Below the pieces are notes generated by a model. The model did not search any database and had not been told where the DNA came from. It saw only the letters and a list, made by a program, of their open reading frames with translations. From the NCBI GenBank assembly GCA_963741135.1, contig CAVUHC010000007.1, positions 372,001 through 436,000 of the forward strand: 64,000 nucleotides of DNA, given 5' to 3'. Each line of letters begins with the position of its first letter. The first letter of the stretch is position 1. Positions 17,006 through 26,923 of this stretch are shown in pieces. This DNA comes from Gp6-AA40 sp963741135 (GTDB lineage: Bacteria > Acidobacteriota > Vicinamibacteria > Vicinamibacterales > UBA2999). The position numbers were made by a program, and so were the translations under genes.

Positions 17006-18790
17006 ATGGCGAAGTTGCGGATTTCGCGGCGTGACCTGTTCAAGAAGGCGACCGCGGCTGGCGCTGCGGCCGCCGCAGGGTCCTTTGTTTCCTCTCCTCC
17101 TGTCGAAGCCCAGGCCGCACAGGTTCCGACGCGCTGGGATCGCGAAGCGGACGTGGTCGTCATCGGTTCGGGCGCGACGGGAATGCCTGCCGCGATCATC
17201 GCGCGTGAAGCCGGATCGTCGGTCATCATCGTGGAAGCCGAGTCGGATATCGGCGGCCACGCCATCTGCAGCGGTGCCAACATTCCGCTCGGCGGCGGCA
17301 CCAGCGTTCAGAAGAAGGCCGGCATCGAAGACAGCCCCGCCCTCGTGTTCCACGACTTGACCGATTGGTCGCTCACGGAGCCGAACGGTGCGGCCGACTA
17401 CCGGTTCAACGACCGCGAGATCATCCGCGCCTTCGCGGACAATTGCGCGCAGACCTTCGAATTCCTGCTCCAGCATGGCGTCAAGTTCGTCAACGACAAG
17501 CCGGATGGGCGCGCGGGCAGTTCCCACGGCAATTCGGTGCCGCGGCAGATGCACGTCTGGGTTGGCGACTGGCCGATGGTCCAGACGGGCAAGCCGGCCG
17601 ATCCGGCCGTACGGGCGATGACGTCGAACGGCAACGGCTTGATGCGGCCGCTCGAAGCGGCGGCGCGCAAGGCCGGTGTCGAGATCCTCCTCCAGCACCG
17701 CATGACGGCGGTCTACCGGGAGCAACCGAGATCCGGCCGTGTGCTTGGCATCGCCGTCACGAACAACGGCCGGAACCTGAACATTCGGGCGCGCAAGGCC
17801 GTGGTGGTCGGGACCGGCGGCTCATCCGGCAACGTGAATTTCCGCCGGATGTTTGATCCCCGCCTCACCGAGGAATACTGCGGCCTCGCCGGCATGCCCT
17901 GGTCCGATCAGGATGCGAGCGGCGAGCTCGCCGCGATGTCGGTCGGCGCCTCGCTCTGGGGCGCAAGCAACTATGCGACAGAGATCGGCAGCAATATCAC
18001 CAAGCCCGGCAAGATCGGCTGCCAGTACGGCTACGTCAATCTCACCTGGATGCCGGGAAGCCGCGTCTTCGACAAGGCTGGCGCGACGGGCTTGCAGGTC
18101 ACGGATTGGCAGAACGTCATTCTGGTGAACATGCTGGGCAAGCGGTTCTACGACGAGACCGCGGGCGGGTATCCCGGCAATCGATACAACACGATCAATC
18201 CGTACTATCCCGAGAGCTACCGCAACGCCAGGAACGTGAAATTCGACGCGGCCAACCTGATCCCCGCGGCGTTGGCCGGGATCGACGACGGGAACAACGG
18301 CGGCGGCCCCATCTGGGCGATCTTCGACGCCGGTGCGGTCGCGCGCGAGAAATGGACGCCGGCGCCGCCGTGGGTCGATATCGGGCAGCGCTTCTTCTTC
18401 AGCGCGAATACGGTTGCCGATCTCGCGAAAGCGATCGTCATGAAGTACCAGCGTGTGCCGATGCCGCCCGCGACTCTCGAACAGACGGTGGCCAGGTACA
18501 ACGGCTTCGTCGATTCGGGCCGTGATGAGGATTTCGACAAGCCCACGCCGCGCCATAAGATCGCCACGCCACCCTTCTACGCCGCCTGGGCGGCGCCCGT
18601 CATTCACGACTCTCGGGCGGGTCTACGAATCAACGTCGACTGCCAGGTCGTGGACATGGATGGGCGAGTCATTCCCGGCCTGTATTGCGGCGGGGAATCA
18701 GCGGGAGGGTTTTCCATGCACGGTCTCGCGCGCTGCCTGTGCCAGGGCTATATCGCGGGCCATCGTGCGCACGCGGAAAAGGCGACCTAG
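17006..18790 (+). CDS. Tat-exported FAD-dependent dehydrogenase (fumarate reductase / ketosteroid dehydrogenase type)
   Basis: I chose ATG 17006, just after a GAGGGAGG ribosome site, giving 594 residues. It opens with a twin-arginine signal, RISRRDLFKKATAAGAAA, so the folded flavoprotein is exported. The FAD fold follows: DVVVIGSGATGMPAA and IIVEAESDIGGHA. Later come VVVGTGGSSGN and the C-terminal GLYCGGESAGGFSMHGLARC, typical of the FAD_binding_2 (succinate dehydrogenase / fumarate reductase / 3-ketosteroid dehydrogenase) family. The acceptor and substrate are unknown. Its TAG shares a CTAG palindrome with the stop of the convergent TonB receptor gene at 18787. Confidence 0.87.
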   Translation: MAKLRISRRDLFKKATAAGAAAAAGSFVSSPPVEAQAAQVPTRWDREADVVVIGSGATGMPAAIIAREAGSSVIIVEAESDIGGHAICSGANIPLGGGTSVQKKAGIEDSPALVFHDLTDWSLTEPNGAADYRFNDREIIRAFADNCAQTFEFLLQHGVKFVNDKPDGRAGSSHGNSVPRQMHVWVGDWPMVQTGKPADPAVRAMTSNGNGLMRPLEAAARKAGVEILLQHRMTAVYREQPRSGRVLGIAVTNNGRNLNIRARKAVVVGTGGSSGNVNFRRMFDPRLTEEYCGLAGMPWSDQDASGELAAMSVGASLWGASNYATEIGSNITKPGKIGCQYGYVNLTWMPGSRVFDKAGATGLQVTDWQNVILVNMLGKRFYDETAGGYPGNRYNTINPYYPESYRNARNVKFDAANLIPAALAGIDDGNNGGGPIWAIFDAGAVAREKWTPAPPWVDIGQRFFFSANTVADLAKAIVMKYQRVPMPPATLEQTVARYNGFVDSGRDEDFDKPTPRHKIATPPFYAAWAAPVIHDSRAGLRINVDCQVVDMDGRVIPGLYCGGESAGGFSMHGLARCLCQGYIAGHRAHAEKAT

Positions 18791-21721
18791 AAGGAGAGAC
18801 GGAAGCCAAGCTGCGCCGCGCGCGCCCCATACGCGACATTCGAGTTGTACGTCGGTAGCCCATACGCGGTGCTGTCGACGTTGGTCGTATACGACCCGTA
18901 GTTCGCCCGGTTGAACAGGTTGAATACCTCGAGCATGCCGTCGATGGATCGGCGGTCGCCCAGCGAGAACCGTTTCTCGAAACGTGTATCCACGCGATGA
19001 ATGGGATCCCCCACGAAGCTGTTGCGGGGAATGAAGCTGCCATCGTCACGCCTCCGACTCGCGCCACCAGTGCCGGTATCACGTGCCGTGCAGGAGCAGG
19101 TGACGGCGGTTCGTTGGCCCGATCCGTAGAAGTAGAGTCCGCTGACCTGGAAGCCGGCACCCACATCCCAGATCCCGTTGACCACGGCTCGGTGGCGCTG
19201 GTCCGTGGTCGCGAGTGTGTACTCGCCCCCAACGTCCTGCCGGAGCTTGAACGTGATCGGCACACAGCTGATGCTTTCGTCGGTCCCGCGCACCGTCTGA
19301 CACGGGTCCCCCGTCGAATCCCAGAGCGCGCCGAACGTGTAGTTCGCGGCGAGCTGCCACCTGTGGCTGAACCGCTTGGTGAGTGATGTCTCGAGCGCGC
19401 GGTAGTTGGACCACCCCTGCATGTATTCGCCGTTCACGAACCCCCAGTACGGAAAGGGGCGCGCTGCGATGTTGCTGAACGGGATGCTGTCGCCGGTCGC
19501 CGGATCGTACGTGAGATTCTGGTTGAACACCGCTTCTTCCGCGCGCCCGCCGGTGTAGACGACATTCGCCTCGACGGCGAGATCGCTGAAGAGTTGCCGC
19601 TGCACACCCACCGATGCCTGGTGGCTGTACGAAATCTGATGGTGGTTGCCCACCACCGGAATCTCCGAGCTGATCTCCCGGCGGAGACAGTTGGTGGCGA
19701 GTGCGTTCGCCGGCGTGCACACCATCGCCTGCGCCTGCGCGAAGCTCGGAATAGGACCATCGAACGGGTTCACGGCAAAGTCGGCGCGGCCGTCGTACAG
19801 GACCTCCGGGTAGATATGCTGCCGGTTGAGCGTCGGCTGATGTGCGCCGTCGTTCTCGAGCTGCGTATAGTACTTGCCGTATCCGCCGCGAATAGACGTC
19901 CGGTCGTCCAGCTTGACGTTCACGCCGAGGCGCGGAGCAAAGTTATTGAGATCGTGGGGCCGTTTCCCGTCCATCCAGGGCAGCAGCTCGATTCGCTCAC
20001 CTTCCACACCGATGTCAGCGTCGTACCGCAGCCCGATGTTCAGCATCACGCGCGGCGTGATCGCCCAGTCGTCCTGCACCCACCCGGAGTACAGGTTCCG
20101 GCCCGTGAAGAGCTCGTCGTTGCCGACGGACTGGCGGTAGCGGATCGAGCTCGGAGAGAGTGGCGCGACGTTCCATGTCGACGCGTCGTCCCAGACCGGA
20201 AACATCGCGGCGAGCACATCCGCCGACGGCGCCGCCAGCCGGGTGGCATCCAGGTTCCCGTTGCAGGTGCTGCACCACCAGTGATGGAACATGTGTTTCA
20301 GATACTCACCGCCTATTCGCAGGTCGTGACGTCCACCTGCCTCATACGAGATGGTGAAATCGTCGCGCATCGACCACGTATCCTGCTCGAGCATCTGCGG
20401 AGCGGCAGTTCCAGCTCCGACGGTGTAGCCCCTCATCTGATACCGGGTTGTGCCATTTGAGTAAAACGCGTCAGGTGGTCCTGCGATCCGGGAGACAGGG
20501 CATCGCTCCACCCTTCCACGACGCGAGCGCCTTGATGTCGTTCTTGTTGCCGTAGTAGCCCCCCTTGATTTCGTTGACGGCTCTGTTGCTGAGGACGTGA
20601 GTCAGCGTCGCCCATGTCTGTGGTGAGTACCGGTCCACTCGTTGCGCCGTCGAGGGATGGGTTGTGGCGCCGCCGCCGCTCCCGGGGATGAACTGGTGGT
20701 ACTTCGTCATGCGCACCGACAGCCGGGTCTGCGGCGTGAACTGGGTGTCGAGCTTGACGCCGCCCGTGTACTGCTTCCGCGTGCCGACCAGGTCCATGTC
20801 GAACATCGGGTACGGACCGTCGAACACGTAGGTCTGCGGCTCGCGCTCCCATTCGTAGTTGGCGAAGAAATGGATCCGGTCCTTCCGAATCGGCCCGCCG
20901 AACGTGCCGCTGAACTGCCGATTGGAATAGACGGGAACACGGTTCAGCACCTTGTCCTTGGCGTTGAGGCTGTCGTCGCGGAAGTAGCCCGAGAACGACC
21001 CGGACGGCCGGTTGGTGCCGGACTTGGTGACGGCGTTGACCACCACGCCCATCGAGCGGCCCTGCGTGGCGTCGAAGCGGTTGGAGACGAACTCGAACTC
21101 GGCGATCGAATCGCGGCTGTACCGCGGCTGACCGAAGCCGCTGCCGGCGATGCTGTTGGTCACCTGCTGGCCGTCCATGTTGATCTGAAATCCCACCTGC
21201 GCGCGGGGGATCGGCGATTCCCCTCCGGCATTGGATCGGTTTCCCGGCGCCAGCAATGTCAGGTCGAGCCAGTTCCGGCCGTTGAGCGGCAGCTCCTGCA
21301 CCTGCCGCTGGTCGATGTTGCCGCTCACTGTCGAGGAGACGACGTCGATGAGCGGCGCTTCCCCGATCACAGTCACAGTCTCCTGCAACGACGCGGGAGC
21401 CATTTGCAGCGTGACCGCTGCCTGCTGGCCCACCTGCAGCTGCAGCCCCGTCCTCGTCAGCGTTCCAAAACCTGCCAGTTCGGCAGTGAGGCGGTAGCTC
21501 CCGATTCGAAGGGGCATTCGGAACACGCCCGCTCCATCGGTGACTGCGAGGAACGTGTTTCCGGAATCCTCGTTCGTCGCGGTGATCGTCACGCCGGGAA
21601 GCACGCCGCCCTGCGTATCGTTCACGGTGCCGCTCAACGTCGCCTCCTGCGCGCGGGCCGCAACCGGCAACGCGAGCATGACAACGGCGGTGATGATCTG
21701 GACGAGATGTTGTGTCTTCAC
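18787..21721 (-). CDS. TonB-dependent receptor with N-terminal carboxypeptidase-regulatory domain (Oar-like), one frameshift
   Basis: ATG at 21721 starts a signal peptide (ITAVVMLALPVAARAQ). Then come a CarboxypepD_reg-like beta-sandwich (EATLSGTVNDTQGGVLPGVTI, about residues 25-105), a plug domain (GEAPLIDVVSST, LPLNGRNWLDLTLLAPG, FQINMDGQQVTN) and an outer-membrane barrel ending in GFRLSF with the terminal Phe. The first frame ends at 20471; the barrel continues in another frame open from 20511, so a one-base shift near 20475-20510 splits it. A CxxC (WWCSTC) sits in the barrel at the place where the paralogue at 44371 also has one. It probably imports a large or complexed substrate; no adjacent enzyme identifies it. 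Confidence 0.85.
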
Positions 21722-22164
21722 GAATGTCCCTCCAACCCTGAGTCACGTTCGCGAACCTTCCATTGACCGCTGCCGCCAGACTCGCGGTCCTGCTTCAAGT
21801 AGGCGCAGGACCGCGAGGACGTACACGACGATCGGGACGAGGACGCGATACGCGCGATGCGCGAAGCGATCGCGATGACGCGCAGCATGGCAAACGGCAC
21901 GCCACCGTGTTGCGGGTGCACGTACGCGTTCTTCTCGAAATCCGTAGTGATTCGGTGGAAGTGCGATCGGGATCCGATCGCGGTCAGGACAAGAAGGTCA
22001 CGGAACTCTCAGCGGCTACATAAAGGTCTGCGGTCATGAAACGGGCGCGCGGCCGCGAAGCGCCGGAACGTGGTGAGTTGTCATGCTCCGGCACCAACGC
22101 TGCGATCGTTCGGACATGCTTGTTGATGTCGGGATTGAAGCTACCCAAGAATGTACGAGGACAC
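21722..22164. other. Gap with a perfect 13-bp inverted repeat, no gene supported
   Basis: 443 bp upstream of the TonB receptor. A 13-bp perfect inverted repeat (CTCGCGGTCCTGC) lies at 21781-21793 and 21805-21817 with an 11-base loop. No U tract follows on either strand, so it may be an operator or an mRNA leader structure for the receptor. Short open frames here lack codon or family signal. Confidence 0.5.
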
Positions 22165-22644
22165 TCACATCACCTGGACCATGACGTCGATCGCGTGGCG
22201 GCGAGGCATGTTGAGATCGGCACCGGTCTCTTCAAGACGGATCTGGATGGGGTACGTGCCTGGCTTGAATGTCACGAGACCGATCACCGCAGCTTCGTAA
22301 CTCGCGTCCGGCGTGGTGGTCTGGTCAACACGCAACGCGTGTCCAGCAGGTCCTATATCAGCGCCGACAAAGCCGACGAGCGCCTCGCCGGTGAACGTGT
22401 GATTCGGCGTGGGCGGCAGAAAAATCACGAGTGTGGATTCAATACGCTGCTCGCCCACACCGCGCATGATCGCGCAAGGGGACGGCAGGTTTGACGCGCA
22501 CACGATCGGCTGACTGCCACGCTGCGGTCCAACCCGGAGGAGCCAGGAAATCGACTGTCCTGGCGCTGGGGTTGGCACGCGCGGCTGAACGCAGCTCGCA
22601 AGGGCACAGACCGCAACGATGCCCGCGGCGAGCGCCGCGTTCAT
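22165..22644 (-). CDS. Putative lipoprotein, unknown
   Basis: I take ATG 22644 as start because it opens a lipoprotein signal (ALAAGIVAVCALASC, with Cys at the lipobox); the longer open frame to 22806 is low-complexity sequence translated from repeats. The 159-residue mature part is beta-rich (TFTGEALVGFVGADIGPAG, EAAVIGLVTFKPGTYPIQIRLEE) and resembles a small immunoglobulin-like or C2-like sandwich. No family recognised. Confidence 0.6.
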   Translation of the reverse strand: MNAALAAGIVAVCALASCVQPRVPTPAPGQSISWLLRVGPQRGSQPIVCASNLPSPCAIMRGVGEQRIESTLVIFLPPTPNHTFTGEALVGFVGADIGPAGHALRVDQTTTPDASYEAAVIGLVTFKPGTYPIQIRLEETGADLNMPRRHAIDVMVQVM

Positions 22645-22957
22645 GGTCACCGCAGCGCGGCGCTTTGGGAGTTTGGAGTTGGACCTTGGGGTTCGCGCGT
22701 CCAGCGCGGCAGCGTCCCGCGCGGGACCGAACGAGAACGATCCGAACGATCCGAACGGTCCGAACGACCCGAACGGGTTACAATTCGCGCGTTCGTCGCA
22801 AGCCACTGACGGCCGATCCTATAGGAGGTTGTCGATGCAGCGTCTGGCTCTTCTTGGCACGGCGCCGGAACGGGTTCAGCAAGACCTTCCAGGCTCGTTG
22901 AGCGCCGCCGTGCTTCCGACCCAGCCGAGAGACCTCGCCATTCATCGGAGTGATTCT
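22645..22957. repeat. Intergenic region with heptamer tract and 9-bp tandem repeat
   Basis: A 7-bp-periodic tract (TTTGGGA, GTTTGGA, GTTGGAC, CTTGGGG) spans 22664-22691. A 9-bp unit, T/C-CCGAACG-A/G, is repeated four times at 22741-22776. Just after it TTACAATT could be a -10 element for the VOC gene. A strong AGGAGG at 22821 precedes an in-frame ATG at 22834 that would lengthen the VOC protein by 41 residues. Confidence 0.6.
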
Positions 22958-23971
22958 ATGAAAGTGACGGCACAGACCACGTTCGTCGTCTCGATCATCC
23001 TGGTGGCAACCTCACTCGCGACAGACGGGCCAGTACTCGCACAGGCGCCGGCAAAGGTCGCGCCGATGCACGTGCATCACGTCCATTTGAATTCGATGGA
23101 CCCGAAGGCTGCGGCCGAGTACTACCCGAAGCCGTTTGCGGCCTCTGCAGTCAAGACGACCTTCAATGGCTACGAGGCGGTCAAGAGCGGCAACGTCTAT
23201 TTGCTTTTCACGAAGGTCAACACGCCGCCACAGAATGAGTTGAACGGCCCCCAGACCTCGGTCTGGCATTTTGGATGGAACACACCGGACTCGCGCAAAT
23301 ACAACGAACGATTTCGCGCGATGGGTCTGGAGATCGCTCAGATGTGGGACGCCGCCGACGGCAAGCTCGTAGACATGTCGAGCGATACCCTGCCGGGGCT
23401 TCCGACGCAGGAGCAGATTCTGGAAATGCGAGCGAAGGGGACGCAGCCGACGCGTCAGGGGGGCTTCGGCTACCTCCGAGGTCCTGACGGAGCGATGATC
23501 GAGAACGCACAAGGCGGTCAGGTGGAGCGCTTCAATCACATCCACATGTACCACGAGCATCCGCTGTGCGCCATGCAGTGGTATGTCACGCACCTCGGTG
23601 CGACCATCCCGCCAGGTCCAGGTGGCGCGCCGGCGGCATCAGCCCCTGCGGAATGCAAACAGCCGTACGCCCCGCCGACGTGGCCATCATTTTTCAAGTT
23701 TCCCGGCTTTGTTCGCGACCCGTCCGGCGCCGTCCTGTTCGACGACATCTCCATTTCGATCCGGCCGTGGCCGGGCGGCGGGCTCGTCAGCACACGCGGG
23801 CATCTCGTTGATCACTGGGCCCTCAGCGTGGCGGACCTCGGGCCTGTTGTGGCGCGGCTGACGAGCGAAGGCGTCAAGTTCCTCGAACCGATCCATCCGT
23901 GGGGTAACACGCGGGTTGCCATGATTGAGGGACCCGATCGAATCGCCATTGAACTCGTCGAGATGAAATAG
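22958..23971 (+). CDS. Secreted VOC (glyoxalase/dioxygenase fold) protein
   Basis: ATG 22958 opens a signal peptide (FVVSIILVATSLATDG, cut near VLAQ), giving 337 residues. An upstream in-frame ATG at 22834 has a better ribosome site, so either could be used. Two VOC half-units are visible, HVHHVHLNSMDPKAAAEYYP and FNHIHMYHEHPLCAMQWYV, each beginning with a metal-type histidine strand, and a further unit near VDHWALSVADLG ends with IAIELVEM. VOC members are glyoxalases, dioxygenases or binding proteins. The export signal is unusual for an enzyme of this fold but common in this lineage. A cupin gene follows 14 bases later. Confidence 0.8.
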   Translation: MKVTAQTTFVVSIILVATSLATDGPVLAQAPAKVAPMHVHHVHLNSMDPKAAAEYYPKPFAASAVKTTFNGYEAVKSGNVYLLFTKVNTPPQNELNGPQTSVWHFGWNTPDSRKYNERFRAMGLEIAQMWDAADGKLVDMSSDTLPGLPTQEQILEMRAKGTQPTRQGGFGYLRGPDGAMIENAQGGQVERFNHIHMYHEHPLCAMQWYVTHLGATIPPGPGGAPAASAPAECKQPYAPPTWPSFFKFPGFVRDPSGAVLFDDISISIRPWPGGGLVSTRGHLVDHWALSVADLGPVVARLTSEGVKFLEPIHPWGNTRVAMIEGPDRIAIELVEMK

Positions 23972-23985
23972 TGAGGGAGGCGGTC

Positions 23986-24645
23986 ATGCAGAAGTTCGTG
24001 CAGAAGAATGCCCTGCGAATCCTGGCGACGGCGTTCGCCGTCTGTCCCGCGGCCGGTTTGGCTCAGGCACCAAAAGATGGCGTGTATATCACCGACGAAG
24101 ACGTCAACGCCGTGTTGAAGTACGCGGTCGATACGAAACGCACGATTCCAGACAACACAATCAGGGTGATTGATATGGGCAACTACCAGCTCGGTGTTGC
24201 CGTCGTTCACCGTGGGGCAATGGGAGGCGGCGGGAACGCAGCGGCCGGTGGTGGGACTGCCGCCGCGGCGCCGAATCCCCAGCCGGCATGCGGCGAGCAG
24301 CGCGCAGGTGCAAAGGGACCTAACGGTCTCTACCATGACGACACCGCCGAGACCTACGTCGTGATATCGGGTAGCGCGACTCTCATCACGGGCGGTACCG
24401 TTGTCAACGGAAGGCGATCTCCCGCCGACAGTGAGGTGACGACAGTCCTGAACGGCCCCTCCTGTGGCGGGACGATGGTGGGATACACGAGCCGCCAGAT
24501 CAAAGAAGGCGACATCATCGTGATTCCGGAACGAGTGCCGCACGGATTTTCGGCGATTCCGGATCACGTCACGTACCTGAGCGTCCGGCCGGATCTGAAA
24601 AAAGTGCTTCAGAAGGGATACGTCAATCCGGCGCTGAAAAAGTAA
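23986..24645 (+). CDS. Secreted cupin-domain protein with Ala/Gly-rich insert
   Basis: ATG 23986 is placed after a GAGGGAGG ribosome site and starts a signal peptide cut near GLAQ, giving 219 residues. A low-complexity Ala/Gly insert (about residues 80-100) interrupts the N-terminal part. The cupin barrel has YHDDTAETYVVISGSATL (motif 1, HDDxxE) and IPERVPHGFSAIP (motif 2 His). It is coupled to the VOC gene upstream, so both may act on one secreted substrate, possibly a small organic acid or aldehyde; this is inference. Confidence 0.78.
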   Translation: MQKFVQKNALRILATAFAVCPAAGLAQAPKDGVYITDEDVNAVLKYAVDTKRTIPDNTIRVIDMGNYQLGVAVVHRGAMGGGGNAAAGGGTAAAAPNPQPACGEQRAGAKGPNGLYHDDTAETYVVISGSATLITGGTVVNGRRSPADSEVTTVLNGPSCGGTMVGYTSRQIKEGDIIVIPERVPHGFSAIPDHVTYLSVRPDLKKVLQKGYVNPALKK

Positions 24646-24729
24646 GGTCGCCACACCGCAAGGAGGCCAGCATGTTTCTGACTGGGTGCTTGCCCAGGAC
24701 CGCGCGTCGAAAGCCCGCCGACCTGACGC

Positions 24730-26334
24730 TCACGCGAGGTACTTCACAATCATGGCAGTCACGTCGTCGTTCTGCACCGCGCCCTGTGTGAACTGTCGAA
24801 CGGCGCCAAGCAGCGTCTGGAGCAGGGCATCGGTCGATTCGGAACCAGTCGACTCGATCGCGGCTTGGATGCGGGCCTCGCCGAATTCCTCCCCCGAGGC
24901 GCTGAACGCCTCCGAGACGCCATCGCTGAACACCGTCAGCAGGTCGTTCTTCGCGAGCTGCACCGTCTCCTGATCGTAGACGGCGTGTGGAAACAGGCCG
25001 ACGATCATGCCGCCGGTTTCGAGCCTGCGCACGATCCCGCCGGACAGAAGGAGTGGGGGATTGTGTCCGGCGTTGCAATAGGTCAGTCGACCGTCGGGCG
25101 TCATGACGCCGAAGAAGATCGTCGCGAAACGCGACTCGACGCCGCGCGCGATCAGCGCGCGGTTCACGCGCCTCAGGGTTTCGCTCGGCTCGACAAGCGC
25201 GAACGCCTGCGCGGCGAAGATGCCCTGCAGCACCGCGGTGAGCAACGCGGCCGGCGGACCCTTACCTGATACGTCGCCCAACGCAAAGCCGAAGCTGCCG
25301 TCGGGCAGGTCGAGATACTCGAAGAAGTCGCCGCCAATCGCGCGGCAGGGTATGGACGCGCCCATCGCCTCGCCGAATCCAACGTTCTTTCGCGATTGCG
25401 GCAGGAGCGACTGCTGGATCTGCGACGCGACGCGCAGCTCTTCGTCCATGCGCGCTTTCTCGCTCGCCTCGCGGTAGAGGCGCGCGTTCTCGATGGCGAC
25501 GGCCGCTTCGGCGGCCAGCGTCTCCAGCGAAGTGCGCGCGGTTTCGGACAGCAACGTGCCCTTTTCCCGACTGTCGAGATACAGGACGCCGATCGCCCGC
25601 GGGTCGGCGGTCGCCTGCGGCGCGTCGACGTAGTGCACGAGGCGCAGGGGCACGCACATCACATGGCGGATGCCGAGTGCGACCGTGCCGCCGTGAGCCT
25701 GCGCGAGATCGCCGTCCCGAAGATCCGCGACGATACGCGGCTGGCCGCTCGCGAAGACCTGCTCGGGAATCTTCCGGCTCGTCTCGAACCGCGAGCCCGA
25801 CAGTGAGACCTTCCCTTGGAGCCGAGCGAGCTTCAACTCGAGTTCGCCCGCCTGGTTGGCGAGCATGATGAAGCCGCGCTCGGCGCCTGTGACGACAATC
25901 GCCGCATCCATGACGAGCAACAGCACTTCGTCAAGCACCCGCGAGCTTCCGAGCGCGCGGAGCGCATCGAGCAGAGCGGCGACCTGCCGAAACCCGCCGG
26001 CGACCGCCGGGCCGCGGATTTCGCTGGGCGCTGTGTCCTCGAGCAGGAAGACGAGCTCCGCGCCGGCGGTCTGCCCGATGCGGATCCGGTCGCCGTGGGA
26101 GAGCGGCCGCTCAGTGACCCGCGAGCCGTTCACCATCGTCCCGCTGCGCGAGCCGCGATCGCGAAGGACGTAGCGTCCGTCGACATGGACTATCTCGGCG
26201 TGTTCCCGCGAGACGTCGGTGCCGGTCAGATGCAGGTCATTGGACGATCGCCGTCCGATGGAGAACGACGGTTTGTCGATGACGACGACACGGCGACCGA
26301 GCAAATCGATCACCTCGAGCCGCGGGTCCGGCAT
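24730..26334 (-). CDS. FHA-GAF-PP2C (SpoIIE-type) serine phosphatase
   Basis: A 534-residue three-domain protein. Residues 1-100 are an FHA domain (FSIGRRSSNDLHL, VSREHAEI, GSRSGTMVNG), which binds phosphothreonine. Residues 130-290 are a GAF sensor (ERGFIMLANQAG, IGVLYLDSREKG). Residues 310-534 are an RsbU/SpoIIE PP2C phosphatase with IGGDFFEYLDLPDGSFGFALGDVSGKG, YCNAGHNPPLLL, FSDGVSEAF and NDDVTAMIVKYL; the metal aspartates are present. It should dephosphorylate a STAS anti-sigma antagonist. The HATPase kinase gene lies just upstream on the same strand and the STAS gene is divergent, forming a complete partner-switching set. The FHA domain hints at input from a Ser/Thr kinase such as that at 32454. 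Confidence 0.9.
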   Translation of the reverse strand: MPDPRLEVIDLLGRRVVVIDKPSFSIGRRSSNDLHLTGTDVSREHAEIVHVDGRYVLRDRGSRSGTMVNGSRVTERPLSHGDRIRIGQTAGAELVFLLEDTAPSEIRGPAVAGGFRQVAALLDALRALGSSRVLDEVLLLVMDAAIVVTGAERGFIMLANQAGELELKLARLQGKVSLSGSRFETSRKIPEQVFASGQPRIVADLRDGDLAQAHGGTVALGIRHVMCVPLRLVHYVDAPQATADPRAIGVLYLDSREKGTLLSETARTSLETLAAEAAVAIENARLYREASEKARMDEELRVASQIQQSLLPQSRKNVGFGEAMGASIPCRAIGGDFFEYLDLPDGSFGFALGDVSGKGPPAALLTAVLQGIFAAQAFALVEPSETLRRVNRALIARGVESRFATIFFGVMTPDGRLTYCNAGHNPPLLLSGGIVRRLETGGMIVGLFPHAVYDQETVQLAKNDLLTVFSDGVSEAFSASGEEFGEARIQAAIESTGSESTDALLQTLLGAVRQFTQGAVQNDDVTAMIVKYLA

Positions 26335-26362
26335 GGAGTTGTGGAGAAATTGTAGCGGCGGC

Positions 26363-26845
26363 TCAGCTCGCGGGTATCGCGCGGTTGATCGCCTTGGCTA
26401 GCACGATTTCCGTTCCTCCCGAGGGGAGGGCGTGCACCTGGACGTCGTCCATGAACGTGCGCATCAGGAAGATCCCGCGTCCGGTCGTCGCCGAGATATT
26501 TTCAGGCGCCAGTGGGTCCACCAGTCTACTCATGTCGAACCCGTTCCCTTCGTCGCGTACGCGGACGACCACTCGGGGCCGCGCCGGGTCGACGGGGACA
26601 GCGTATTCGACTCGAACGCGCTTGTGATGGTCGCAATGGTTGCCGTGCTTCATGGCGTTGATGGCAGCTTCGCGGACGGCGACCCCGAGGCAATGTACCC
26701 CGTCCTCGTCGAGGCCCGCCATCTGCCCAAACTGCTCGCTGACCTGGTCGACCAGCCGCAGCATCTCGAATGTGCTTGAAATCTCGAGGAGGACGCTCTT
26801 GTCCATTTCTGACGTGGACCCGCCACGTTCAGTCAACACTCGCAC
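26363..26845 (-). CDS. RsbW-like anti-sigma factor kinase (HATPase_c_2)
   Basis: Up to 160 residues. The Bergerat ATP-fold motifs are in order: N box VREAAINAMKHGNH, G1 box VRDEGNGFD, and G2 box TTGRGIFLMRTFMD. The protein has no phosphoacceptor domain, as expected for the RsbW/SpoIIAB group that phosphorylates STAS proteins and binds sigma or other partners. GTG at 26845 and ATG at 26806 are both possible starts; neither has a clear ribosome site. It is followed after 28 bp by the phosphatase gene. Confidence 0.87.
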   Translation of the reverse strand: MRVLTERGGSTSEMDKSVLLEISSTFEMLRLVDQVSEQFGQMAGLDEDGVHCLGVAVREAAINAMKHGNHCDHHKRVRVEYAVPVDPARPRVVVRVRDEGNGFDMSRLVDPLAPENISATTGRGIFLMRTFMDDVQVHALPSGGTEIVLAKAINRAIPAS

Positions 26846-26923
26846 ATCATAACTGACTCTTCGATATAATCCGCGCCACTGTCAACGGTCGGTAACAGCG
26901 GGGCGTCAGTTCAGGAGGGTGTA
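26846..26923 (+). promoter_or_regulatory. Divergent promoter region of the partner-switching genes
   Basis: Only 78 bp separate the RsbW-like gene from the STAS gene. A perfect TATAAT lies at 26865-26870 on the plus strand, about 54 bases before the STAS start; the -35 position has no good match. A strong AGGAGGGTG ribosome site for the STAS gene is at 26913-26921. Confidence 0.45.

Noticed and set aside
24672..24791. ATG after a strong AAGGAGG between the cupin and the phosphatase gene
   Set aside because: It encodes only 39 residues of no family and runs antisense into the phosphatase gene; possibly a remnant, not supportable as a gene.
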